Shown: one piece after another, positions 12,001 to 22,676 of the stretch
Layout: the number at the start of each line of letters is the position of its first letter
How positions within the stretch are numbered: position 1 is the first letter of the stretch
Assembly (NCBI RefSeq): GCF_964204645.1
Contig: NC_134036.1
Location: 6,025,600 to 6,089,599 of the forward strand
DNA from: Tubulanus polymorphus
Lineage: Eukaryota; Nemertea; Palaeonemertea; Tubulaniformes; Tubulanidae
Direction: 5' to 3'
DNA: 64,000 nucleotides
Translations under genes and position numbers: made by a program
Notes under the pieces: model-generated
What the model saw: the letters and a program-made list of their open reading frames with translations, nothing else
What the model was told of the DNA's origin: nothing
The model's database searches: none

Positions 12001-15000
12001 TTTATTTAATTTTCAGCTCCACGTTTGATAATCGGCGCCGTTTACAAAGAGTTGGGCGAAAAGATGAACTTACTCTGGACGAAGGATCTTCGCATGAACA
12101 CCGTCGACGTTCGAGACGTGTGCAGCGCCATCTATCACCTGTGCTACCACGGCGATAGCGGTCACGTGTTTAATCTGGTCGACAAAAACTGCACGAGTAT
12201 GTGACGTTATTTTGAGCGATTTTTTTCGGTGGTACTATCAGTTTCAATAGTTCGATATAGAAGATTTAAGATATTTTTCTTCTATTTTCTTTTCAGCTCA
12301 GGGCGTCATTAATGAACTGATATCTAGTATATTCCGTATACAGTACGATTACGCCGGCACAGTCGTGTCTAACATGGCTCGGGTAAGGCAAAACAGTATG
12401 TATTCATCGTTCAGGCAACGAGTTGTGGGTCCTGTGGTGTGTTCTAATAGCTGCTTAATCCCCGCTATAGCTGTGAGGAAAGGGGTTCCCCGAGAACCTA
12501 TTGCGTATGTTCTACTCGCTGTTCTCCCGCTACAGCTGTGAGGAGAGGGGGTTCCCCGAGAACCTATTGCGTATGTTCTACTCGCTGTTCTCCCGCTACA
12601 GCCGTGCGGAGAGGGGGTTCCTCGAGAACCAATTGCGTCTGTTCTACTCGCTGCTCTCCCGCTACAGCCGTGCCGAGAGGCGGTTCCCCGAGAACCAATT
12701 GCGTCTGTTCTACTCGCTGCTCTCCCGCTACAGCCGTGCCGAGAGGCGGTTCCCCGAGAACCAATTGCGTCTGTTCTACTCGCTGCTCTCCCGCTACAGC
12801 CGTGCCGAGAGGGGGTTCCCCGAGAACCAATTGCGTCTGTTCTACTCGCCGCTCTCCCGCTACAGCCGTGCCGAGAGGCGGTTCCCCGAGAACCAATTGC
12901 GTCTGTTCTACTCGCTGCTCTCCCGCTACAGCCGTGCCGAGAGGCGGTTCCCCGAGAACCAATTGCGTCTGTTCTACTCGCCGCTCTCCCGCTACAGCCG
13001 TGCCGAGAGGCGGTTCCCCGAGAACCAATTGCGTCTGTTCTACTCGCTGCTCTCCCGCTACAGCCGTGCCGAGAGGCGGTTCCCCGAGAACCAATTGTGT
13101 CTGGTCCACTCGCTGCTCTCCTACGGTTTGTAGCGAGTCTCCAAAATGCTTAAATGAGCTCACTCTTGGAAGTCTGGATACTTTCCAGAAAAATAATTTC
13201 TAAAAGTGCCTAAGAAAACGCTTAGTTTTGACGGATTTCTCGTCACTTTTGCCTGACAAGAGTGCTAAAAAGTTCACACCTTAGCCTAACTACTATAAAC
13301 CCAGTTTCCTTCTACAGCTGCTTGGGAAGGACCTCACTAACAACCTATTGCATACTTCTTCAGTTAGTTAAGACGATAGCATTCGCTGGTCATTTTTTTC
13401 TTCAGTTGAATATGCAAAACGTAGTGGCGGACATCAACAGTAAACATATGGCTCCTTGGGCATCGATGTGTCGGTCATCGGGAATAGATAATTCCCCTCT
13501 GAACCCGTATTTAGATCAGGTAATATTTACTTATCCATATCAACGTCCCGGTAATAATTGGAACATATGCAAGCAAAAAATAACAGCATCACTGAATATT
13601 GTTTATATCCATCGTTTGCGCTGCCGGGACCCTGCAACCCATTGCCTCTCTCTTTCGTTAATGACTCGTAGAATTGAGTATAAACGTCACTACTCTCTTA
13701 CTTATGAAAATGGTTCATAGAATTGAGTCTAAACGTAACTTCTCTCTTAGTTTTGAAAATGGCTCATAGAATTGAGTCTCAACGCCACTACCTCTTAGTT
13801 TTGAAAATGGCTCATAGAATTCAGTCTCAACGCCACTACCTCTTAGTTTTGAAAATGGCTCATAGAATTCAGTCTCAACGCCACAACTCTCTTAATTTTA
13901 AAAATGGCTCATAGAATTGAGTCTAAACGTCACTACTCTCTTAGTTTTGAAAATAGTTCATAAAATTGAATCTAAACGTCACTACTCTCTTTGTTTTGAA
14001 AATGGCTCATAGAATTCAGTCTAAACGTCACTACTCTCTTAGTTTTGAAAATAGTTCATAAAATTGAATCTAAACGTCACTACTCTCTTTGTTTTGAAAA
14101 TGGCTCATAGAATTCAGTCTAAACGTCACTACTCTCTTAGTTTTGAAATTGGCTTATAGAATTCAGTCTAAACGTCACTACTCTCTTAGTTTTGAAAATG
14201 GCTCATAGAATTCAGTCGAAACGTGCTACTCTCTATCTCTCTCTTAGTCTTTCTTTGCCGATTTTTTTCTGCAATTCGACGCGTTATGATCCAACATTCG
14301 ATCAGTGATACTTTTCTGTTTAACTTTGCTCTACTTCTTTACGCAGGAATTGTTGTACAATAAACACGTGAACATGGACGGCAGTAAGATCGAGGGAACT
14401 GGCTTCGTTTACAAATACCCGGTACTAACTAAAGAGGCCTTGCAACAGGTACATATAAAATGCGTCTATACGTACGGGTTTATTTGATAAGGGCATTTAC
14501 GAATTGAATGAAAAATGGTATCATGGCTAGTCCTAAGTTTTCAGATTGGCAGAACTAAGATGGTCAACCGAGTTCCCTGACTGTCAACTCGGTGAAATAT
14601 TTACAGCAGTCCCAGCCCGCTACCGACTTCCCTGATTCGATTCTGGACTCGGTGAAAATTTCGAACACTACCAAGTTCCCAGATTCCGAACTCGTGAAAT
14701 ATTTTAATTTAAGGCTAAACAAAAATGATTGCTTGTTTCTCCGCAGCGGCCGGGTCATTTTTGTAAAATATGATAAAATTTATAAACAGTTCATTTCTAT
14801 AGCGGCCGGGTCTGTTATGGTGAAATTGATCACGATTTAAAAAAAAGTAATGTATAGGGTAGATAGGCGGCCGGGTCAACATTTAAGCACAGCATAGCGG
14901 AGAAACAAGGTATCAATTTTTTTGGCCTAATAATGATTATTTAGTTTGTATAACGCCCTTTCCTCCACTGTGAAACAATGTTCAACGGCGCTGTTTATGG

Positions 15001-15979
15001 TTCAAACTTCATACGCAGCTTTGAACTTTGATTTACGGCAGTCCAACGCTACCGAGTTCCGTGAAACTCAAATCGTTGAAATATTTGAACGCTACCGAGT
15101 TCCCTGATTGTCAACTCGGTGAAATATATTTACAGCAGTCACAACGCTACCGAGTTCGTTTCCTGATTCTCAACTCGGTGAAATATATTTACAGCAGTCA
15201 CAACGCTACCGAGTTCCCTGATTGTCAAATCGGTGAAATATATTTACAGCAGTCACAACGCTACCGAGTTCCCTGATTGTCAACTCGGTGAAATATATTT
15301 ACAACAGTCACAACGCTACCGAGTTCGTTCCCTGATTGTCAACTCGGTGAAATATATTTTCAGCAGTCACAACGCTACCGAGTTCCCTGATTGTCAACTC
15401 GGTGAAATATATTTACAACAGTCACAACGCTACCGAGTTCCCTGATTCTCAACTCGGTGAAATATATTTACAACAGTCACAACGCTACCGAGTTCGTTCC
15501 CTGATTGTCAACTCGGTGAAATATATTTTCAGCAGTCACAACGCTACCGAGTTCCCTGATTGTCAACTCGGTGAAATATATTTACAACAGTCACAACGCT
15601 ACCGAGTTCGTTCCCTGATTGTCAACTCGGTGAAATATATTTTCAGCAGTCACAACGCTACCGAGTTCCCTGATTGTCAACTCGGTGAAATATATTTACA
15701 ACAGTCACAACGCTACCGAGTTCGTTCCCTGATTCTCAACTCGGTGAAATATATTTACAGCTGCCCAACGCAATCGAGTTCCCTGATTCTGTGCAATATT
15801 TACAGCAGCCCAAATACTACCGACTATTCTTCATTACATTACATATAGATCAAACCGTTGTTTTTAAGACGAAAAGTTCTGTTTAGATGCGTCGACGATT
15901 TCTCGATGTGTCGTTATGCTCGATATTTCAGGTTCTGGACGACTACGTCGAGTTGGGAATATTCCCGAAGACCGCGTGA
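6053..15979 (+). CDS. Extended short-chain dehydrogenase / NAD-dependent epimerase family protein (first exon missing)
   Basis: Ten exons are joined by consistent GT-AG introns and phases: 6053-6114, 7035-7140, 7834-7940, 8882-8995, 10772-10928, 12017-12196, 12297-12382, 13406-13519, 14347-14448, 15932-15979 (TGA at 15977-15979). They encode about 358 residues; only the extreme N-terminus is absent. The first visible exon reads GVGFIGRN, the glycine-rich turn of a Rossmann fold. The next strand ends VVDR, where the Asp suggests NAD rather than NADP. Further family landmarks are VNLATETKYGQT, a Ser in FVELSTAQMH, a Tyr/Lys site in AAKYKLKVEEAL, and RPAIVYGIGD. The visible Tyr-Lys spacing is three residues (YKLK) instead of the usual YxxxK, so catalysis may be atypical. 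The substrate is unknown; a soluble oxidoreductase or epimerase is inferred. The introns are unusually full of tandem repeats. Confidence is high for the family and low for the reaction. Confidence 0.9.
6668..6812. repeat. Dispersed CTTAAGACCAGTC element (fold-back type)
   Basis: The ends GGTTCCATAGTCAGGGCTTA and TAACCATGGAACTGGCC are roughly inverted to each other. They enclose repeated CTTAAGACCAGTCT motifs in the first visible intron of the dehydrogenase gene. Related copies or fragments lie near 23686-23782, 35728-35775, 36265-36335, 38720-38783 and 47519-47608. Confidence 0.6.
7225..7745. repeat. 92-bp tandem repeat in an SDR intron
   Basis: The start GACTGGTAAAATTC recurs at 7451, 7543, 7635 and 7727, exactly 92 bp apart, and a decayed copy is visible from about 7225. 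Each unit contains TACAGTAGACTCTGTCTCTT. The array ends just before a T-rich tract and the acceptor at 7833. Confidence 0.85.
8060..8400. repeat. Intron repeat with an inserted fold-back MITE
   Basis: Segments 8067-8245 and 8350-8395 match a copy at about 14727-14910 (shared CGGCCGGGT, GATTTAAAATAATGTGTAG and TTCAAGCTCAGCATA-type blocks). The 8.2-kb copy is interrupted at 8240-8352 by a fold-back with arms GACCCAGTTCCACAG and CTGTGGAACTGGACCC. The 14.8-kb copy lacks that insert and so represents the empty site. Confidence 0.7.
8502..8876. repeat. About 120-bp tandem units (AACTGATCGTCCACAC family)
   Basis: Three successive units of roughly 118-125 bp contain AAAACTGATCGTCCACAC, GTTCAGTGCTTCAC and TGAACTGCAAACACC. 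They end directly in front of the acceptor at 8880-8881. The same monomers recur at about 20262-20510 and 25300-25690, both in introns of the secreted-protein pair, and once near 18715-18790. Confidence 0.8.
10985..11995. repeat. 57-bp satellite array A with 454-bp higher-order repeat
   Basis: About 17-18 copies of a 57-bp unit (core ACTGACCCCTGTACCGCGG, then TATTTAAACACTGGTTTACA) fill the intron between exons 10772-10928 and 12017-12196. A short 55-bp variant lacking CGCGG occurs at 11297 and again at 11751, 454 bp apart (7 x 57 + 55), so the array also grew by an eight-unit block duplication. Because 57 is divisible by three, the array is open as 19-residue repeats on both strands; I do not call these proteins. 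Confidence 0.9.
12466..13130. repeat. 66-bp GC-rich tandem array in an SDR intron
   Basis: About ten copies of a 66-bp unit (core TCTGTTCTACTCGCTGCTCT, then CCCGCTACAGCCGTGCCGAG) lie between exons 12297-12382 and 13406-13519. Copies are nearly identical, with only a few point variants such as CTGCTC/CCGCTC, so homogenisation is recent. The array is open in three frames because the unit is 22 codons long; those frames are treated as artefacts. Confidence 0.9.
13665..14225. repeat. 49-bp tandem array in an SDR intron
   Basis: About eleven copies of a 49-bp unit (AAAATGGCTCATAGAATTCA, then GTCTAAACGTCACTACTCTC) lie in the intron before exon 14347-14448. The unit matches one arm of the fold-back element at 1248-1411. 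Confidence 0.9.
14560..15800. repeat. 55/59-bp alternating tandem array in the last SDR intron
   Basis: The unit reads CGCTACCGAGTTCCCTGATT then GTCAACTCGGTGAAATATAT. A 4-bp GTTC insertion makes 59-bp units alternate with 55-bp units, giving a 114-bp dimer repeated at least three times between about 15300 and 15720. Degenerate units occur near 14560-14700, interrupted by the repeat at 14727-14910. Each unit contains CCGAGTT...AACTCGG, so single units can form a small hairpin. Confidence 0.85.
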
Positions 15980-17480
15980 ACACCGACGATCGAGGTCGGA
16001 CCCACCGTCAGATCGAGCGCAACGACAATACGCAGCAGCAAAAAAAAGGAAAAACACAGCTATGCATATCAACCGAGAAGTATTGATATAGTTTCTAAAG
16101 AGTTTTTTGTTTCTTACACATTCCCAACGCGCTAATGGAAAATTCCGCACGAAGGCTGTGCTATTATCGACGACGATGGTTTATTCGTAACTTATGGTTA
16201 AAACAGTCAACACGCCGCGGCCGCGCTGATCGGGTCGATAGCTTTATATGTCTTATATGCACTGACTGAGACGGTCAAATTTGTACATAGTCTCTCGGAA
16301 TTTTTGCTGGTATATATATCTGCAGCCTGGAACCGACCCTCGGAATATTCATTATCGTTGCATTTTAAGACTTGCACGACGAGCTTGTGATATAAGTGTG
16401 CCGACAACGTGTCTTATGTCTGGTGTTTACAGTTCGATTTTATTGAAATATTCATTGAAATATGTCTCAGACGTTTTGAACGCATACATACGCGTTCATA
16501 CGAAAGTTACATATATACGCGGCAACGTGCTTGAAAAACCAAAAGGGGCCTGTGTCCCATAGGTCTCCAAGCACCCAGAAGGAAAAACTTCCAACATTTA
16601 ATGAAATTTAAGTAAGATCAAATGCTTTGACGCTTGCAGATTATAATCGAAAAGTGTGAGGTCTGCATGATCGATTTCTTTTTCTAAAAGTTCGTTGTTC
16701 ACTAGAGAATGAAGTGCTGCTGAACGCGTCGTGCGAAAATGTGACGGAAAAAAGTCTCACGCGAAGTCTCGAACTGATGTTAAGCGTGGTCAATCACAAT
16801 TCAAAAATTTCCCGAAAATGTGCATTGTGTTTTTAGGTTCACGATTTAAAATCGGTTTCGTTTGAAATCGTGAACACATATGCGAAGTATGGACGATCAC
16901 TTTTTAAAAGTGCAATGATAGTTAAATCTAATTTGAAAAAGTGTCCTGATAGAATGTCTTATTTGAAATTTGTCTATTGATAGTGTATGTTGTTCTTTCT
17001 GAATCAAAATGCGAAGCTCTGAACACGTGTGAAGTGATGATAATTCCTGGGAATACTGAATATCTGGGGGTTCAAGGTCCAGGCTACAAAACAATACCCG
17101 CAGTCTATTATTACTATATGATGGAGTAGTGTTACTGCATTCAACCACGCGCTTTATCTAACCAAGATTGTTTATTTATTTTACAAAATCATGCATTTAT
17201 CAATATTGCAATGATCGCAATTTTATCGGGTACGATTTTCTCAAACTAGTCAATGTTTGTAGTAATTAAACGTTTAATTTTTGTGCATGTTGATTTAAAC
17301 GGATAATATATATTGTATATATATTGTATTCGGAATCGTTGATTAAATTAAACGATGATTAATAAAGTTAATTTAGTCTTTTTAACGAATTAAGTTCGTC
17401 TATAGGTTTCATTTATACTTACTCACTCGCTACTGTCGGGGCTGCAGTTTCTTATCCTAATAACAAACAAATTATTGGGG
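15980..17480. other. Intergenic, no gene recognised
   Basis: AT-rich DNA downstream of the dehydrogenase stop. Only short, shadow-like open frames are present and no clear exon or RNA gene was seen. Confidence 0.5.
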
Positions 17481-17497
17481 GATTGAATGGCACATAC

Positions 17498-18165
17498 ACC
17501 CTTTCAGTAACTGACCCCTGCACCGCGGTATTTAAACACTGGTTTACATTAAACAACCTTTCAGTAACTGACCCTTGTACCGTGGTATTTAAACACTGGT
17601 TTACATTAAACAACCTTTCAGTAACTGACCCCTGTAGCGTGGTATTTAAACACTGGTTTACATTAAACAACCTTTCAGTAACTGACCCCTGTACCGTGGT
17701 ATTTAAACACTGGTTTACATTAAACACCCTTTCAGTAACTGACCCCTGTACCGCGGTATTTAAACACTGGTTTACATTAAACAACCTTTCAGTAACTGAC
17801 CCTTGTACCGCGGTATTTAAACACTGGTTTATATTAAACAACCTTTCAGTAACTGACCTCTGTACCGCGGTATTTAAACACTGGTTTATATTAAACAACC
17901 TTTCAGTAACTGACCCTTGTACCGCGGTATTTAAACACTGGTTTATATTAAACAACCTTTCAGTAACTGACCTCTGTACCGCGGTATTTAAACACTGGTT
18001 TATATTAAACAACCTTTCAGTAACTGACCTCTGTACCGCGGTATTTAAACACTGGTTTATATTAAACAACCTTTCAGTAACTGACCTTTGTATACCGCGG
18101 TATTTAAACACTGATTTATGTTTCAACATCCTTTCAGTAAGTGGCCCCCGAACAGTGACATTAAA
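17498..18165. repeat. 57-bp satellite array B
   Basis: About eleven copies of the same 57-bp unit as array A at 10.99-11.99 kb, in the same orientation, but 5.5 kb away and outside the gene. Copies here favour TTTATATTAAAC and GACCTCTGTACC variants, so the two arrays have homogenised separately. The units are open on both strands as 19-residue repeats. Confidence 0.9.
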
Positions 18166-18850
18166 ACACTTAACGCGTGGAATTATTTCTGCGAAACAAA
18201 ACAGCAATGATCTTATTAACCATCACAGCTGGTGCTACGGCCAATTTTTTTTACGTTAGATTATCGGTTTCTAGCTCACTAAAAAGAAAAATGTCAGGGT
18301 TACTGCCACGGAGGACGGTGACACCTGGACAAAATGTTTCGCAAAAATGGTTGATATCTGTCGATTGCCTGAATAGGATGATAGAGACAGCAGGTTGATA
18401 ATAGCAGCAACGCATATTTTTATAACGCACATTTTTATAACGGATGTGTTTTTTTTTCGTTTTTTTGAAACAGTTCCAACAACCGGCTAAGAGTGGCAGA
18501 TGCCTCCCTCCTGGAATTTCTGAAACGTGGCCCATTTGCAAATATCGTCCGAGTGAACTGTCCCTTTTCAGGATCCTCTAACCCCCCCCCCCCCCAAAAA
18601 AAAAAAATCAAATTTTAGGTACGGCCCCGTCAAAGATGGTTGACATTTAGATTGTGTTTCTTTTAATTTCGTGCGTATTCTGGTTTTCGCTTTTAATTGA
18701 AACCGAACTAACGGTCACATGACATTTAATGTCATCAGCACACCTTCACTCATCAGCAAACTGATCGTCCACACTCCACGTGTTCGGCATCTCTTCCGTG
18801 ATATACTTCATTGAATACAAATCGGTTTCGCGTTTGTGGTTTACTTCGAT

Positions 18851-18998
18851 ACATCCTTCCCCGGCATGGATTCGAACCAGATGGCATCGCTACACTCAGC
18901 CACGGTACGAAACCCTGCTACGCTACTGTAGCAGGGTTTCGTGCCGTTGCAGAGTGAAGCGATGCCATCAGGTTCGAATCCCTGCCGTCGGAGGATGT
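18851..18998. mobile_element. tRNA-like SINE heads as an inverted pair (hairpin)
   Basis: Arms 18851-18921 and 18928-18998 are near-perfect reverse complements around a 6-base loop. The right arm has the internal promoter logic of a tRNA-derived SINE: a box B match GGTTCGAATCC, and upstream an A-box-like block corresponding to TGGCCGAGTG in other copies. Related copies lie at 23307-23388, 51760-51827 (-) and 51999-52063 (+). No intact tRNA cloverleaf was established. Confidence 0.65.
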
Positions 18999-20024
18999 AC
19001 TCGATAACGGGTTTTTCCGTCAAACCCTTTGCGACATTTGGGGCCGTCCATAAAAGACACCCACGCTGCAGGGGGAGGGGGTTAGTTTTTTTTGACTTTT
19101 GGGGACAAGGGAAAGGGGGGATTCCAATGATATGCATATCCATCTTGAAAGGGGGGGGGTCACTAGTTAAGGGACATCTTTTTTTATTAAAGTATGAGTA
19201 AAATCACTCAATCCTCCAATGACTAGTTACCAGAACAAGTTATAATTAGTAATTCCAGGTCAAGGGAATAAATGTAGATACGTTGATAAAAGTTAAGTTT
19301 TTTATGCTGCATCAAATCTTCATCATGTATGAAACTTTAAGTCCAAGGGGGTCAAGCTGATAGGGAGGGGGGTGTCATATTTTCCATATTTATTGTGGAC
19401 GTATTTTATGGACAGCCCCTAAGTGTGGTGATTAGGGGCGTTGCCTTTCGATTGATGAGTAACGATAACTTGTACCTGAATAAATACCACCCCTTTCCTA
19501 GCAAATCAACTTGTCGGATATTCACACAATGTAAAAATATTTTTTCCGGGTAAAAAAGCATTCATACCGCCTTCTTTAGACCTTCTGGGGGTCGATGTGA
19601 AAAGATGATTTATTGATATCGCGCACCGCTGTCGAATCGCACAATAATAGCCGCCACACGATAAAAGAAGGCAGACACCAGTTCGATACACACGCCTGAG
19701 AGCAAAACTGAAAATCAAGGTAAGGAGTGTTCTATTTTGGGCATTTTGTTTTCAAATGAATGGTAATTTTGTTTACCGTTATTATTATAACTATTATCAA
19801 AAGCGTCTTCTGTCAGAAATCCCTATCGTGTTACTCGTGATTTTTATTATTATGGCTTTCTGACCGTCCGGCAGAAAACCCTAATGTAATACTCGTGATT
19901 ATTTCATAACCGTTCATTCTGTTATGAATACTAATTTCTCAAAATTTGCATATTTAATGATTCCGAGGGCAGAAAACCCGTTATCAGTTATTTGCTGTTA
20001 AATTTTGTCGATATAGATATTGAT
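18999..20024. other. Intergenic, no gene recognised
   Basis: Contains G-rich low-complexity runs around 19070-19160 and 19370. No supported gene was found. Confidence 0.45.
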
Positions 20025-22676
20025 ATGAACGCTGTATACGCGGTGATAGCTGTGTTAGCCGCGGTAAGCGGCGCGTGTAAGTATTATTGCTCGAGATTGT
20101 GATCTCCATTGAAGAAAAAAACCGTCACCTTTTTCCTTTACATGTGTTGTTGTTTATTGCAGCGGCGTGGGGATACGCACCTTATCGGCCAATGCATCCA
20201 CAACGTAAGTAAAAAAATGGATTTATATTTGCCGCCTTGCTTTTCGTAGGATTGGCCTAAGACATTTAACAGCACACTTTCAAAAACTGATCGTCTATAC
20301 GTGTTCAGTACTTCGCCTGCGGTATTTTTCTATATTGAAAATGAACTACAAACACCATACATTAGACATTTTGCCAGCAAACCTTAAATAACTGACCATC
20401 TACACTAATAATTCACATGTGTTCAGGATTTCGTCACCTGAGCCATTTCCGCCATACCGAAATGATCTACATATCTCAGATACGAGACTTTTTATCAGCA
20501 CACCCGTTTATACTTACAAATTCATTCCCGCATCGTTTTTCAGGTTTTCATAACTACTCACCGTGGTACCCGAGCCCGGTAAGTACATCTTATAATACGT
20601 AACCTTGAAAAAAGAATTTCTTGAATTATATACCCTAAGGACGTATATTGCCTTTCAATCTTGAAATGACATCGCTTCAGTGCTTTAAGGTTCGTGGTTT
20701 GAAACATTTCATTCGTTTTTAAAACTCGCGCTGTGGTCGATCAGTGATAGAATGAGACTTTTTTGATATTTGCCCCCGGTCGAAGGTTTTTAGTCATCAC
20801 AAATGAGTCAGTTTAAAAGTTGAATCGATTTTTTTGAGAGAAAACAAACGATTTCAATTAGTGCTGACCACCAGTGTGACGACCTCATTGCAGCAACCTT
20901 CGCAGCAACAACAACCCGCACCACAGCACGGACTGTACGGGCCACCATCGCCGCCGCAGATGTACCACTATCAGTCTCCGAATCAGAAACCGGTGCCTTG
21001 GTACTGTATGCAATACCCGAACGCGCAGGGATGCGCACCAGCTGCCAACACCAAGAACTGTCGTAAGTACATAAATCTTGTAAAAGTACATAAACCGTTG
21101 TAATAAGGTTTTTATTGAAAATGCTATGCGCAATTCAATTATTGTTTTTCGAATCAAAAATTGCGATCGCGAATTTTGGCGATTATTTTGTGATGGAATA
21201 TATATTTCATGACTCTCAATTCATATTTGACAAATATCGATAATTTCACGTCGTCAATTTATTGGGGCAAGACTGGTTGCCGTTCAATTCAAATGTACAA
21301 TATTGATATATTCGTTTGAAAATAACTTCGTTGATCCTTAATCGATTACATATTTTAGGTTTTATTATTGTAAACAATATTAAGCAACGTATATCTTTTT
21401 GCCAGGTGTCTTAAAACCATTATATTAGTGTTTCTTTCGCTAGGAGTATTTTATTTTGGTACCTCCTTAAACCCTGTGGCGTAACAATACGCTCAGGAAA
21501 ATTAATTGAAGTTCAATGCATTTTGAACTGGTCATCAAATTGACGTTCCCGATATAGTTATACTGGGTATCGATTTTATAATGAGAAAATTTGTTTCGAA
21601 TTTGATAGAAATGTAGAAAAAATTGAAGCGCGACGAACCGAGTAACCACTAGCACACCTAGCGGATCCTCGCCTGCCATACGTGGAATCCTCGATTGCCT
21701 CAGTTGCGGTGCCGGTGCCCCGTTGTCCAATGAGTCCACAGTGAATGATACCAGCGACATTGTCACCCTGACCCTTACCACGGCATGAGTCTCTTCCCTC
21801 TGTGGAGAGAAGTGACATTGGTATTATTACCCCTAGCCTATTATGTAACTGTGTATCAGTCATCTCTTCATGGAGAGAAGTGATATTGGTAATATTAACC
21901 CTAACTTAGCCTATATCTTAAAATTCACTCACGTTTATTTGTCGATTTTAGCGCGCCCTCTGCATGGTCGAATAGAATATTGCTCTGCCAATAACGACGA
22001 CAGCAAATCAATATTGTTGGGGGTCGAAGCCGCGACAAAAACGACGACATTCGCGTTATACTGCCCGGACGACAAGGTACGCACCGATGTTGACAAAGAA
22101 TATTCGCTAACCGGACTCGATATCGATAAGTTTCACGCGTCCTTTATCTAAATACCACGTTGAATGATACGCGTTGATATGATTTTTACCTCTCATCCAC
22201 CACTGAGATATGTTCGAGGTGTTCAACGTTGAAAAGTGCTCAATTTAAGGGTTGTTCATTACAAAGGGTTGTTCATAGACGAATGTGTACATCAAGTGTA
22301 CATCAAGTGTTGTGCTATCCTAAAATACCTCGAGTACATAGTTGTGAAGAACTTTATTTCCCGCAATATCCGTAAAAAATATACCGATCACTTTACACAT
22401 GCTCAATTGTAGAAAGTGAAAGTCATTCTCGAATTTGTTGACTCCCGCCCGACCGAGGCGAACGGCGACTGCGAGCAGGGATTCAGAAAGAACGTGAAGG
22501 GCACCGGCGACGTCGAAGCCGACTGGAGCGATTGGGAATGCGACGAGAAGGGACCGTTCACGCCGTTGAGCAATGGCGTGGCAGTCGACGGCGAAACCAA
22601 CGAAATGCAGTTGCAATACAAAGCCACCACTCTCGGTCAAGACATGGTCGTTTCCTTCAACTGTCAGTGCGCTTGA
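20025..22676 (+). CDS. Secreted cysteine-containing protein, paralogue 1 (unknown family)
   Basis: Six exons: 20025-20076, 20163-20204, 20544-20578, 20894-21062, 21952-22076, 22413-22676 (TGA at the end). Intron phases are 1,1,0,1,0 and the product has about 228 residues. The first exon is a 17-residue hydrophobic signal peptide (MNAVYAVIAVLAAVSGA). Next comes a short Tyr/Pro/Trp-rich stretch (YSPWYPSP), a Gln/Pro-rich segment (QPSQQQQPAPQ), WYCMQYPNAQGC, a domain starting RPLHGRIEYC, TTFALYCPDDK, and a C-terminal exon with GTGDVEADWSDWEC ending NCQC. Conserved cysteines suggest an extracellular disulfide-bonded module in the last two exons. I do not recognise the family. The downstream paralogue at 24518-27940 shares every exon boundary. 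The last three exons are GC-richer than the flanking DNA. Confidence 0.85.
20262..20510. repeat. AACTGATCGTCCACAC-family tandem units in an intron
   Basis: Two to three diverged units of the roughly 120-bp repeat also seen at 8.5 kb and 25.3 kb. They end about 35 bp before the acceptor of exon 20544-20578. Confidence 0.65.

Noticed and set aside
12501-13203. Three overlapping ORFs of about 200 residues with 22-residue repeats
   Set aside because: A 66-bp tandem array in an intron, open in several frames; no start context, splice link or non-repeat domain.
17452-18259. 250-residue ORFs on both strands
   Set aside because: Same 57-bp satellite as in the intron; not coding.
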